Positions 1 to 7,632 of a stretch of 53,732 nucleotides of DNA are shown piece by piece (within the stretch, counting starts at the first letter, position 1; the number at the start of each line of letters is the position of its first letter). The DNA comes from Candidatus Methylomirabilota bacterium. Lineage in GTDB: Bacteria > Methylomirabilota > Methylomirabilia > Rokubacteriales > CSP1-6. The position numbers were made by a program, and so were the translations under genes. The stretch lies in assembly GCA_036002485.1 (NCBI GenBank), contig DASYTI010000218.1:1-53732 (forward strand), written 5' to 3'. The notes below the pieces were generated by a model. The model saw only the letters and a list, made by a program, of their open reading frames with translations. It did no database searches and had not been told where the DNA came from.

Positions 1-813
1 CTCGTTGAGCCCGCCCACCACGGCGCCCTTGAAGCGGCGCAGCCCGGCTCCCAGGGTGGGCGCGGTCAGCCGGTCGTGCCAGTTGATGGCGGCCACGGGC
101 AGGGTGGCCGAGCGGTCGAAGTAGATCTGCCGGCCGTGGACGTGGAGCATGGTCCACAGGGGGCTGCCATCAAGGCTCTCCAGCACCCGCCACGAGTACG
201 GCATGCTGAACCTCGAGTGATCGCCTTCGGCCATCACGTCCCGGCTGGCCGTCTGGGACGCATAGAAGATGCCGTCGGCGCCGGCCTTGCCCACCTCCGC
301 CACGTAGCGGATCACCGTCTCCGTGATGGCGTCGAGCGCGCCCATGACCGCATTGGGATGATCGCGGAGGTCATGGTCGAGGCGGTCCCCCGCGAGCTTG
401 CGGGCAATGGTGAGGGGAGCGAAGACCGTGTGCAGCACGGGTACGTCATCGCTCCGGCCGCGCAGAATGTGACGCAGCGCCTCCAGCTCGCGCCCGAGCG
501 CCCCGCGCCCAGGATCGAGGGGCTTGATCCTGGCCCAGTCCGCGGGCTGCCTCACCGCGTGCTGGGTGCAGGTCTTGGCGCCATTGGGCGAGCCCTGATA
601 GGCGACCTTACAGCCCCAGTCCTCCACGCAATAGACCCCGCTCGACATGATCTTGATGAGGTCGAGATCCCAGCGACGCTGCCACTCGAGCATGGCGTCG
701 GCGAGGCCGCGGGCCGTGTGGTCCCGATGCGGCACGTGCTGCCAGAACGCCACAGGCGGCCGGTCGACGGGACGGCGGTGCAGAGCCGCAAGAATCCGCT
801 CGCGCTTGGTCAT
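1..813 (-). CDS. Uroporphyrinogen decarboxylase family protein (partial)
   Basis: The reverse strand is open from an ATG at 813 to the window edge (271 codons, C-terminus missing). It begins MTKRERILAALHRRPVDRP, the typical opening of URO-D/MtaA-like proteins, and continues with conserved stretches such as DLDLIKIM and GADGIFYASQ. The family includes haem-pathway decarboxylases and corrinoid methyltransferases; this divergent member cannot be assigned a substrate. No strong Shine-Dalgarno is visible. A TAGACT hexamer ends 7 nt before the ATG, so a leaderless message is possible. Confidence 0.8.
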   Translation of the reverse strand, partial: MTKRERILAALHRRPVDRPPVAFWQHVPHRDHTARGLADAMLEWQRRWDLDLIKIMSSGVYCVEDWGCKVAYQGSPNGAKTCTQHAVRQPADWARIKPLDPGRGALGRELEALRHILRGRSDDVPVLHTVFAPLTIARKLAGDRLDHDLRDHPNAVMGALDAITETVIRYVAEVGKAGADGIFYASQTASRDVMAEGDHSRFSMPYSWRVLESLDGSPLWTMLHVHGRQIYFDRSATLPVAAINWHDRLTAPTLGAGLRRFKGAVVGGLNE

Positions 814-867
814 GGCCGAGAGTCTATCTTATCCAGCCCCCGCCTGCGGCTCGTCGGGTCGAAAGAC

Positions 868-1018
868 AGTTCAGCCCTCGCCTCGCCGCTGATCCACTCA
901 GCTCTCGCCTCAGGGCTGCGCCCGTCAGCTCGAACGGCCATGCCTGCGGTGTCAATTCAGCCCTCATCTCGCGGCTTCGCCACTCAACTCGAACCGCGGG
1001 CAGCGTCTCGCCTCGAAG
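868..1018. repeat. Palindromic repeat family A, degenerate arms (A1)
   Basis: Three partial copies of the arm beginning TCAGCCCTCGCCTCGCGGC lie in tandem at about 870-888, 896-939 and 955-1000. They match the arms of complete elements at 20056-20251 and 38955-39108, but the CCCTCTCCCCC hairpin core is absent. The element fills the gap between the divergent URO-D and sigma-factor genes. Confidence 0.7.
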
Positions 1019-1034
1019 GAGAATTTGATATCCG

Positions 1035-1062
1035 GGAACTCTGTGGGCACGCTATGGTCTAA
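1035..1062 (+). promoter_or_regulatory. ECF-type promoter of the sigma factor gene (autoregulatory)
   Basis: GGAACT (1035-1040), 16 nt spacer, GTCTAA (1057-1062) matches the RpoE/ECF -35 and -10 pattern (GGAAC...GTC). The same two hexamers with the same spacing recur at 2710-2737. The ATG of the sigma gene starts 2 nt after the -10, so the transcript is probably leaderless. Autoregulation is inferred. Confidence 0.7.
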
Positions 1063-1064
1063 GG

Positions 1065-1628
1065 ATGCGAGAGGGAGACGCCGCCGACGCCCCGGAGTTT
1101 CTGGATCGGCTGCGGGCCGGCGACATACAGGCCTTCGAGCAGCTGGTCGCCCTCCATCAGCATCGCGTCTTCGGCGTCGCCCTCCGGATGCTGGGGAACG
1201 CGGCCGAGGCCGAGGAGATGGCCCAGGAGGCCTTCATGCGGGCTCACCGGAGCCTGTCGGAGTTCCGCGGGGACGCCAAGCTTTCGACCTGGCTCTATGC
1301 CATTGTCTCGCGCCTCTGTCTGAGCCGTCTCGCCTCGGGTGAGCGGCGGGCGGGGCGCCAGGGCGGCGAAGAGACGCTCCTGCGCCTTTCTGACCCCTCG
1401 GGAGGTCCGGATGCGGGCGCGGAGCGCGCCGAGCTCGAGGCAGCCCTGCATCGGGCCATCGCCGAGCTGCCCGAGGACCGCCGGGCCGTGGTCATCCTCC
1501 GCGATCTTCAGGGCCTCTCCTACGAGGAGATCGCCGAGGCGCTCGATCTCGAGCTCAATACCGTGCGCTCGCGTCTCCACCGCGCCCGCCTGGATCTCAA
1601 GGAGAAGATGGAGCGGTTCCTGCCATGA
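1065..1628 (+). CDS. ECF-family RNA polymerase sigma factor
   Basis: This is a 187-residue sigma-70 family protein of RpoE/ECF size. Region 2 spans about residues 18-85 (core contact and -10 recognition, with AEEMAQEAFMRAHRS and TWLYAIVSRL). Region 4 spans about 130-182, with the helix-turn-helix LSYEEIAEALDLELNTVRSRLHRAR (about 155-179) that reads the -35. The start is the ATG directly after an ECF-type promoter. Its stop overlaps the start of the anti-sigma gene (ATGA), implying coupled translation. It likely transcribes its own gene and the DUF4139 gene at 2779. The inducing signal is unknown, though the secreted targets suggest envelope stress. Confidence 0.93.
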   Translation: MREGDAADAPEFLDRLRAGDIQAFEQLVALHQHRVFGVALRMLGNAAEAEEMAQEAFMRAHRSLSEFRGDAKLSTWLYAIVSRLCLSRLASGERRAGRQGGEETLLRLSDPSGGPDAGAERAELEAALHRAIAELPEDRRAVVILRDLQGLSYEEIAEALDLELNTVRSRLHRARLDLKEKMERFLP

Positions 1629-2689
1629 CCTGCCACGAGACCCGCGAGCGGCTGTCCGAGCTCCTCGACGAGGCCCTCCTCGCCCGGGAGCGCACCGACG
1701 TCGAAGCCCACCTCGCCGGCTGTCCGGAATGCCGCCGCGAGCTCGAGCGGCTGCGCGCCACGGTTTCGTTGCTGGCGCGTGTCGAGCCCGTGCGCGCGCC
1801 CGCCGGCTTCGTGGATCGCGTCATGGCCGCGGTGCGCCCGGTCCCGTGGTATCGACGGCTGGCCGCGTGGATATTCCTGCCGCTCTCGATCAAGCTGCCC
1901 GCGGAGGCGGCGGCCATGGCCCTGATCGCCATCATGGCCGTCTATCTCTTCCAGCGTGACCCCGAGCTCCGACAGACCGTCAGACCAGATCTTCAAGTGA
2001 CTCCGCCGCGTGCCGAAGCCCCGGCCCCGCGTGAGGAGCAGCCGGCATCCTCACCCGTCCCGCCACCGTTCAAGGCCGCCAAGGTCGAAAGACGGAGAGG
2101 AATGGAGCCCGCCCGCGAGAATGTCCAGGAGGCCGAGCGGGCCACGCGGGACGAGCGTGTGGCAAGCACCCAGCCTTCTCCGTCCGCCACGGCCGAGGAC
2201 AAGTTGACCGAGAAGAAGAGAGAAGGTGAAGTCGGCCGTCTCCAGAAGGAAGGGCAGGCGCCCCAGAGCGCCGCACCCCCGGCGCCCTATGCCGCGCCGG
2301 CTCCGGCGGCTCCCGCCCAGGCGCCACCCGAGTCGCGGGCCAAGAGCCAGGATGCGAGCGAGCGCCCGCCCCGGATTCTCGCTCCCGCACCGCCCGCACA
2401 GGCCCATCGCCAGGCCGGGGCCTTGAGCTTCTCCGGTCTCCTCGCCGTCAAGGACCGCCGCGCCGCCGAGCAAGGGCTGGCCGAGCTTCTCGCGCGAGTG
2501 GGCGGAAGCGAAATCTCACGCCGTCGCGACGCCGCGCAGAGCGTGGTCGATGTGACGGTGCCCGAAGCCCGCTATGCCGAGTTCGCCCGCGGCCTCACGA
2601 CTCTCGGCGTCTGGAGCCCCGAGCCACATCCCACGGTCCTGTCCACGGAGCCCGCCGCGCTCCGCGTCACCATCCGCATCTCGGAGTAG
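1625..2689 (+). CDS. Zinc-finger transmembrane anti-sigma factor
   Basis: The N-terminus carries the anti-sigma zinc-binding pattern (C3, H29, C33, C36 in HLAGCPEC), which should bind and sequester the upstream ECF sigma factor. Residues about 79-109 form a hydrophobic, probably membrane-spanning stretch. A Pro/Ala/charged linker (about 120-265) follows, then a folded C-terminal domain of about 85 residues (FSGLLAVKDRRAAEQGLAELL onward) resembling the sensor part of DUF4349-type proteins. It overlaps the sigma gene by 4 nt. Topology would put the zinc finger in the cytoplasm and the sensor outside. The zinc-finger role is well supported; the sensor assignment is tentative. Confidence 0.88.
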   Translation: MTCHETRERLSELLDEALLARERTDVEAHLAGCPECRRELERLRATVSLLARVEPVRAPAGFVDRVMAAVRPVPWYRRLAAWIFLPLSIKLPAEAAAMALIAIMAVYLFQRDPELRQTVRPDLQVTPPRAEAPAPREEQPASSPVPPPFKAAKVERRRGMEPARENVQEAERATRDERVASTQPSPSATAEDKLTEKKREGEVGRLQKEGQAPQSAAPPAPYAAPAPAAPAQAPPESRAKSQDASERPPRILAPAPPAQAHRQAGALSFSGLLAVKDRRAAEQGLAELLARVGGSEISRRRDAAQSVVDVTVPEARYAEFARGLTTLGVWSPEPHPTVLSTEPAALRVTIRISE

Positions 2690-2709
2690 CATTTCGCGTT
2701 GAGTCCGCG

Positions 2710-2737
2710 GGAACTTCCCCGCTCCGACCCGGTCTAA
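2710..2737 (+). promoter_or_regulatory. Second ECF-type promoter, upstream of the DUF4139 gene
   Basis: GGAACT (2710-2715), exactly 16 nt, GTCTAA (2732-2737). Hexamers and spacing are identical to the promoter in front of the ECF sigma gene at 1035-1062. It sits about 40 nt before the ATG at 2779, making the secreted DUF4139 protein and the gene after it likely members of the regulon. Confidence 0.72.
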
Positions 2738-2778
2738 CCCTCCAGAAGCAACCGACCAAGCATGTGGAGGATAGACCC

Positions 2779-4188
2779 ATGTGGAGACGGACCAGTGCCC
2801 TTTCCTTAGCGCTCCTGCTCTGGAGCACGAACCTCGTGGGGGCGGTGCCGCAAGCCATCACGCGAGACGATCAGAAGGATCTGATGGTGACCATCTACAA
2901 CGGCAATCTCGGCCTCGTGAAGGACACGCGCGAGATCAGGCTCGATGCCGGCATGCTCGAAGTGCAGTTCGCGGATGTCGCCGCGCAGATCGATCCGACC
3001 ACCGTGCATCTCAAGTCGCTCACCGACCCGTCGGGGCTCAAGATCCTCGAGCAGAACTACGAGTACGACCTCCTGACCTCGGCCAAGCTCATGGAAAAGT
3101 ACGTGGGCAAGAAGGTGCGGCTCTACCAGTCGAACGGGACGTATCAGGAGGCGACGCTGCTCAGCATGAACGGACCCGTCTACGAGATCAATGGCCAGAT
3201 CCACATGGGGCATCACGGCCAGGTCGTGCTCCCCGCCCTGCCCGACAACCTGGTCTCGAAGCCCACCCTCGTGTGGCTCCTTCGTAACGCCAGGGCGGCC
3301 GCCCAGCGCGTCGAGGCCTCCTATTTGACCGGCGGCATCACGTGGAAGTCCGACTACGTCATGGTGATCAATCCCTCCGACAGCCGCTCCGATCTGACCG
3401 GATGGGTCACCATCGACAACAAGAGCGGCGCGACCTATTCGAATGCGGCGCTCAAGCTCGTGGCCGGGGACATCAACCGCGCCCCCGATCGCCGGCGGGA
3501 GGGACGCGTGCTGGAGAAGGCGGCCCTCGCTTCTCCTGCCTCCAATGCCAGCCGGGACTTCAGAGAAGAGACCTTCTTCGAGTACCACCTGTACTCCCTC
3601 GACGGCCGCACCACCATCAAGGACAACCAGACCAAGCAGCTCTCCTTGATGTCGGCGGCGGACGTGCCCGTGGACAAGCACTTCATCTACTTCGGCGCCG
3701 CCGACTACTACCGCACCTCCTACGGGCTGCCCGTCTCGAACCAGAAAGTCGGCGTCTATCTCGAGCTCAAGAACAGCAAGGAGAACCGTCTCGGCGTGCC
3801 CCTGCCCAAGGGCCGCGTGCGCGTGTACAAGGCCGACGTCTCGGGCAGCCAGCAGCTCATCGGCGAGGACTGGATAGAGCACACCCCGAAGGACGAGAAG
3901 ATCAAGATCAAGATGGGCAATGCCTTCGACGTGGTGGGCGAGCGGGTCCAGAAGGACTGGAAGCGCATCGCCTCCAACCTCTACGAGGTCGAGTGGGAGA
4001 TCTCGCTCCGCAACCACAAGAAAGAAAGCATCACCGTCGAGGTGTTCGAGCCCATGCCGGGCGACTGGGAGGTGCTCCGCGCCAGCCAGCCTCACGAGAA
4101 GATCCAGGCCTTCACGGCCAAGTGGAATGTCTCCGTGCCTAAAGAAGGCGAGGCCAAGCTCAGCTATCGCATCCGAGTGCGCTTCTGA
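2779..4188 (+). CDS. Secreted DUF4139 domain-containing protein
   Basis: The 469-residue protein has a signal peptide (about 1-23, MWRRTSALSLALLLWSTNLVG). The body matches DUF4139 proteins: an N-terminal beta-rich part (VTIYNGNLGLVKDTREI) and a core with YLTGGITWKSDYV and a C-terminal immunoglobulin-like finish. The ATG at 2779 is chosen over an upstream in-frame GTG at 2764 because GGAGG at 2766-2770 is correctly spaced and the signal peptide then starts cleanly. It follows an ECF-type promoter, so it is probably induced by the upstream sigma factor. The molecular role of DUF4139 proteins is unknown. Its stop overlaps the next ATG by one base. Confidence 0.85.
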   Translation: MWRRTSALSLALLLWSTNLVGAVPQAITRDDQKDLMVTIYNGNLGLVKDTREIRLDAGMLEVQFADVAAQIDPTTVHLKSLTDPSGLKILEQNYEYDLLTSAKLMEKYVGKKVRLYQSNGTYQEATLLSMNGPVYEINGQIHMGHHGQVVLPALPDNLVSKPTLVWLLRNARAAAQRVEASYLTGGITWKSDYVMVINPSDSRSDLTGWVTIDNKSGATYSNAALKLVAGDINRAPDRRREGRVLEKAALASPASNASRDFREETFFEYHLYSLDGRTTIKDNQTKQLSLMSAADVPVDKHFIYFGAADYYRTSYGLPVSNQKVGVYLELKNSKENRLGVPLPKGRVRVYKADVSGSQQLIGEDWIEHTPKDEKIKIKMGNAFDVVGERVQKDWKRIASNLYEVEWEISLRNHKKESITVEVFEPMPGDWEVLRASQPHEKIQAFTAKWNVSVPKEGEAKLSYRIRVRF

Positions 4189-4661
4189 TGCGGCGAGCGG
4201 CCGCGGCCGGGCTGGCAGTGCTCGCCCTCGGGTTTGCCGCGGTACCGGCCCTTGCGCTCACCTGCATGTTCCGGCCCTTCCAGGCGCCCGGGGAGCGTTT
4301 CGGGTCGAGGGAGCTGATCGCCCACGTCGAGGTGCTGGACGTGCGCGCGGACCGCACCATGGAGGTGCGCGTGCTTCGCGTCCTGCACGGACGCGAGGCG
4401 CGTCCCATCATCTCGATCGACGTCAGCGGATCGCTCGCCTGGAATATGCCGAAGCAGTGGGGCTTCGAGTCCTTCACCCGTGGCACGCAATGGGCAATGG
4501 TGCTGCTCCCCGCGCGGGAGGGCCCCACGGCCTGGCAGCTCGAGGTATGCCGGGCCTTTCTCAAGGTGGAGAGCGGTGTCGCCACGGGCCCCATCAGAGA
4601 CTTGACGCGAACGGAACGTGTGCGGCTCGACGTCCTCGCATCAGAAATCGCCGCGCCTTGA
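4188..4661 (+). CDS. Small secreted protein, unknown function
   Basis: This is a 157-residue protein with a signal peptide (about 1-23, ending PALALTC). The mature part contains RELIAHVEVLDVRADRTMEV and VLLPAREGP, a pattern resembling small periplasmic proteins with an OB-like beta barrel, but no family is recognised. TGATG overlap with the DUF4139 gene (shared base 4188) makes it the second gene of the ECF-controlled unit. Two cysteines in the mature part (C26 and one near 123) could form a disulphide. Function is not assigned. Confidence 0.75.
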   Translation: MRRAAAAGLAVLALGFAAVPALALTCMFRPFQAPGERFGSRELIAHVEVLDVRADRTMEVRVLRVLHGREARPIISIDVSGSLAWNMPKQWGFESFTRGTQWAMVLLPAREGPTAWQLEVCRAFLKVESGVATGPIRDLTRTERVRLDVLASEIAAP

Positions 4662-4684
4662 ATCCCGCCTGACCGGTTCACGTG

Positions 4685-4743
4685 CACGCAACAATTGCGG
4701 AGGGACGATCAACAAATTCAATACGATCACACGCAACAATTGC
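4685..4743. promoter_or_regulatory. Pair of 14-bp direct repeats, candidate enhancer (UAS)
   Basis: CACGCAACAATTGC occurs at 4685-4698 and again, identical, at 4730-4743 (45-bp period), in a stretch more AT-rich than its surroundings. They lie about 85-145 bp upstream of the sigma-54-type promoter at 4828-4844, where binding sites for a sigma-54 activator are normally found. Identity of the binding protein is inference; PrsR-type activators control PEP-CTERM genes in other bacteria. Confidence 0.5.
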
Positions 4744-4827
4744 AGCGAAATGAGGGGCGCTGTCAGTCAACTTGACGATTGCCTGAGCCCTCGGTCCTAA
4801 CCCCTCGTTGTTCTTCCCTCTCAATTC

Positions 4828-4844
4828 TTGGCCTCGGGTTTGCT
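4828..4844 (+). promoter_or_regulatory. Sigma-54-type -24/-12 promoter of the PEP-CTERM gene
   Basis: TTGGCCTCGGGTTTGCT keeps the invariant GG (4830-4831) and GC (4842-4843) exactly 10 nt apart, with TGGC and TTGCT as in the RpoN consensus. The transcript would carry a leader of roughly 90 nt before the ATG at 4947. A similar site precedes the second PEP-CTERM-like gene at 50294-50309. Confidence 0.6.
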
Positions 4845-4946
4845 CTCCTACCTGTCGAGGAAGTTTTGATGGACGCCCAGATTCTGGGCTGCGTCACATT
4901 CGACGAGAGCGAACGATTCGAACGGACGATAGAGGAGAAGACAGTG

Positions 4947-5633
4947 ATGCGGTCATTGCCCTTCAGATTCCTTGCCGCCTGCTTACTGGGCGCGTGCCTC
5001 ATGTTCGCCCCGGCGGCATATGCCGAGCCGCTCATGGTGACAGGCTTTACCGTCGGCTCCCAGACGATTACTCTTACCGACCCGTTCAGGAACGGGAACG
5101 TGCACGCGGGAGCCTTCAACCTGAATCCGCCCGCGGGTGAGATCGCCTACTGCATCGACCTGGCCCAGACCATCAGCTTCGGTACCCTGTACACCGACTA
5201 CACCAAGTCATCGCTCGCCCTCGACGGCGGACTCACGGCGGCTCGCAAAGGCGACATCGCCCGGCTCTTTCACGGCTTCTACGACACCTCCTTGCTGAAT
5301 TCGACGAACAGCGCCGCCTTCCAGCTCGCCCTGTGGGAGATCGTGTTCGAGACCGGAGCCAGCCTGGACGTTGACAGCACGCACGGGGCCACTCGAGGCG
5401 TGAACTATGCGACGAGCCCGGACACGCCGGGCGGGGTGATCACGACGGCGAACGCGTGGCTCGCGGGGCTGGGCGCCTTCTCGACGGACACCACGGGCCT
5501 GTTCACTTATCGCAGCGGAGAGCATCAGGACCAAATCGTCTACCATCGCACCCCGGAACCGCCCACGTGGATCATCCTGTGCGCGGGTCTCGGGCTGGTC
5601 GCGCTCCTGATGCGGCGGCGCGTGAAGTCATAG
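4947..5633 (+). CDS. PEP-CTERM sorting-domain protein
   Basis: The 228-residue protein has an N-terminal signal peptide (about 1-27, ending AAYAEP). Its C-terminal sorting tripartite signal is PEP motif (TPEPPTW), hydrophobic helix (IILCAGLGLVALL) and basic tail (MRRRVKS). Such proteins are processed by an exosortase and placed at the cell surface; no exosortase gene is in this window. The body (GEIAYCIDLAQTISFG, AAFQLALWEIVFE) resembles Cys-adhesion/thioester-like surface domains seen in other PEP-CTERM proteins. The ATG at 4947 is preferred, with GGAG at 4934-4937. A sigma-54-type promoter lies upstream and a terminator follows. Confidence 0.88.
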   Translation: MRSLPFRFLAACLLGACLMFAPAAYAEPLMVTGFTVGSQTITLTDPFRNGNVHAGAFNLNPPAGEIAYCIDLAQTISFGTLYTDYTKSSLALDGGLTAARKGDIARLFHGFYDTSLLNSTNSAAFQLALWEIVFETGASLDVDSTHGATRGVNYATSPDTPGGVITTANAWLAGLGAFSTDTTGLFTYRSGEHQDQIVYHRTPEPPTWIILCAGLGLVALLMRRRVKS

Positions 5634-5653
5634 ACCGAGCAGCGTTGGCCTGA

Positions 5654-5682
5654 GGGGTCGCTCGCGAGAGCGGCCCCTTTTT
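5654..5682 (+). terminator. Rho-independent terminator after the PEP-CTERM gene
   Basis: A GC-rich stem (GGGGTCGCTC pairing with GAGCGGCCCC around a GCGA loop) is followed directly by five T. It begins 21 nt after the stop codon. Confidence 0.85.
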
Positions 5683-5827
5683 CATTTGTCGCGCTTCCGC
5701 CCCTTCGCCGCGCGGGCGGCGCGGATTGTGCTCGGCGGCCCCATATGGTATACGCTCGGCAAGTCGTGAGGCCACCGTTGCCCTCGCTTTCATCCACCTC
5801 CGGACCGGTGACTGAGGAGAGCCCCTC

Positions 5828-7351
5828 ATGAAGAAATGGGCCCTGCTGTCCAGCGTGCTGTTTCTCATCGTGCTCGGGGCCGCCCCGATCCCTGCCCATG
5901 CCCAGGCCAAAGACACGCTGGTGGTCGCCCTGACCTCGCACGCGCCGACCCTTGACCCTCACATGCACTTCGAGCGGGTGGGCATCCTCCTCAACATCAA
6001 CATGTTCGACTCCCTCCTCCACCGGAACACCAAGCTGGAGTTCGAGCCCTCGCTCGCCACCTCCTGGAAGCCGCTCTCGGACACCCAGTGGGAGTTCAAG
6101 CTCCGCAAGGGCGTCCGGTTTCACAACGGCGAGACCATGGGCGCGGAGGACGTGAAGTACTCCTTCGAGCGCGTGCTCGACCAGGCGAAGAAGTCGCCCC
6201 AGTACGGCAATATCCGGGCCATCAAGGAGGTCCGGGTGGTGAACCCGGACACCGTCCACATCATCACCGACAAGCCCTTCCCCCTGCTCCTGGAGCGGCT
6301 CGTCTTCTTCCCCATCGTGCCCAAGAAGCACGTCGAGACCGTAGGTGACCAGGCCTTCGGGACGACCTCCCCCGTGGGCACGGGACCGTGGAAGTTCGTG
6401 GAGTGGAAGCGCGATCAGTTGATCCGCCTGGAGGCCTTCGACCAGCACTGGCGCGGCCGTCCGGCCTTCAAGCATCTCGTATTTCGTGCCATTCCCGAGA
6501 TCGCCACGCAGATTGCCGAGATCAAGACGGGCGGCGTGGACATCATCCGCAACGTGTCCGCCGACATCGTCCCCGAGCTCAAGACCCACCCTCAAGCCTA
6601 CATCTCGTCGACGCCCATCCTGCGTGTCCACTACGCAGAGCTCGACATGCGCTCGGCGCCTTTCGACAAGAAGCTCGTGCGGCAGGCGGCGAACTATGCG
6701 GTGGACAAGCAGACCATCATTCAGAAGATGATGGGGGGACTAGGCCGGCAGGTCGCGACCACCGTTCAGCCCCTGGCTTTCGGCTTCGATCCCGAGGTCA
6801 AGCCTTACCCCTATGACCCCAAGAAGGCCAAGGAGCTCCTGGCCCAGGCGGGCTATCCCAACGGCGTAGACGTGACCTTCCACAGCGCCTTCATCGAGTT
6901 CCGCCCGGTCTTCGAGGCCATCTGCCAGATGCTCACCGAGGTCGGCATCCGCACCACCCCGCGCATGTGGGACCCGGGACCCGCGTGGAACAAGTTCCTC
7001 CAGGCCGAGGGGAAGGCCACCAACGGAATGTACGGCAGCTGGGGCAACTACTCCGTGTTCGACGCCGACGCGGTCCTCCACCCCCTGTACCACACCGAGC
7101 CGGGCGGCTGGATCGGCAAGTGGTACGCGCGCGTGGAGGGGCTCGACCGCCTCATCGACGAGGGCCGCTCCTCCGTGGACCAGCCCAAGCGCAAGCGCGT
7201 CTACTCCCAGATCCAGCAGCTGATCCGGGAAGAGGCGCCGAGCATTTTCCTGTGGACGCAGTACGACACGTTGGCCATCTCGAAGAAGGTGCAGTACGCG
7301 GCCCGCGGGGACGAGTGGCTCTGGCTCTACGATGCCAAGCCCGGCCGCTAA
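5828..7351 (+). CDS. ABC transporter substrate-binding protein, family 5 (peptide/nickel type)
   Basis: The 507-residue extracytoplasmic binding protein has a signal peptide (about 1-26, ending AHAQA). Family-5 hallmarks are TLDPHMHFERVG near the N-terminus, the stretch PSLATSWKPLSDTQWEFKLRKGVRFHNG cut here to its start PSLATSWKPLS, and SPVGTGPWKFVEW. The start has GAGGAG 10 nt upstream. It delivers oligopeptides or similar solutes to the two permeases encoded just downstream; the ligand cannot be read from sequence. A palindromic repeat (family B) begins directly after its stop, and another (family A) separates it from the permeases. Confidence 0.92.
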   Translation: MKKWALLSSVLFLIVLGAAPIPAHAQAKDTLVVALTSHAPTLDPHMHFERVGILLNINMFDSLLHRNTKLEFEPSLATSWKPLSDTQWEFKLRKGVRFHNGETMGAEDVKYSFERVLDQAKKSPQYGNIRAIKEVRVVNPDTVHIITDKPFPLLLERLVFFPIVPKKHVETVGDQAFGTTSPVGTGPWKFVEWKRDQLIRLEAFDQHWRGRPAFKHLVFRAIPEIATQIAEIKTGGVDIIRNVSADIVPELKTHPQAYISSTPILRVHYAELDMRSAPFDKKLVRQAANYAVDKQTIIQKMMGGLGRQVATTVQPLAFGFDPEVKPYPYDPKKAKELLAQAGYPNGVDVTFHSAFIEFRPVFEAICQMLTEVGIRTTPRMWDPGPAWNKFLQAEGKATNGMYGSWGNYSVFDADAVLHPLYHTEPGGWIGKWYARVEGLDRLIDEGRSSVDQPKRKRVYSQIQQLIREEAPSIFLWTQYDTLAISKKVQYAARGDEWLWLYDAKPGR

Positions 7352-7353
7352 GG

Positions 7354-7396
7354 AGCTCGGAGGGGGGCTCCGCCCCCCTTCCGAAACCTCCCCCCG
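7354..7396 (+). repeat. Stop-codon-proximal palindrome, family B copy 1
   Basis: AGCTCGGAGGGGGGCTCCGC followed by a C-rich arm starts 3 nt after the TAA of the solute-binding protein. The same sequence in the same position relative to a stop codon occurs on the minus strand at 26936-26976. It can fold into GC-rich hairpins and may stabilise or end transcripts. Confidence 0.65.
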
Positions 7397-7467
7397 GGAA
7401 TGGTAGGTTTCTCTCCATCAGCCCGCCGCGGGGCCATGACTAGCCCGGATTATGTGCGAACACCTGA

Positions 7468-7584
7468 CCCCCTCACCCTGCCCTCTCCCCCAGTGGGGGG
7501 GAGGGATCAGAATGAAGAGAGCCGCGTGGCGAGAGTGTTCTCATCCCTCTCCCCCGCCGCGGGGGAGAGGGCAGGGTGAGGGGG
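7468..7584. repeat. Palindromic repeat family A, hairpin-type element (A2)
   Basis: CCCCCTCACCCTGCCCTCTC at the left end is matched by its inverse complement at the right end (to 7584), enclosing about 70 bp. The core is the recurrent CCCTCTCCCCC/GGGGGAGAGGG hairpin shared with elements at 31586-31741 and 38955-39108. It lies between the binding-protein gene and the permease genes and could attenuate the downstream genes. Confidence 0.75.
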
Positions 7585-7632
7585 CCATACGACGAGAGAG
7601 TCCCCTTGATGAATAGTCCTGACTAGGCCGCA

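Noticed and set aside
2806-4095. A 429-codon minus-strand frame opposite the DUF4139 gene
   Set aside because: Antisense shadow of a secreted protein with signal peptide, ribosome-binding site and ECF promoter on the plus strand.
4779-4946. N-terminal extension of the PEP-CTERM protein from 4779
   Set aside because: The extension has no signal-peptide character and contains the sigma-54-type promoter; ATG 4947 has a good ribosome-binding site and starts a clean signal peptide.
7468-7584. CRISPR array
   Set aside because: The repeats here are inverted hairpins with no regular direct-repeat/spacer pattern; no cas genes are present.
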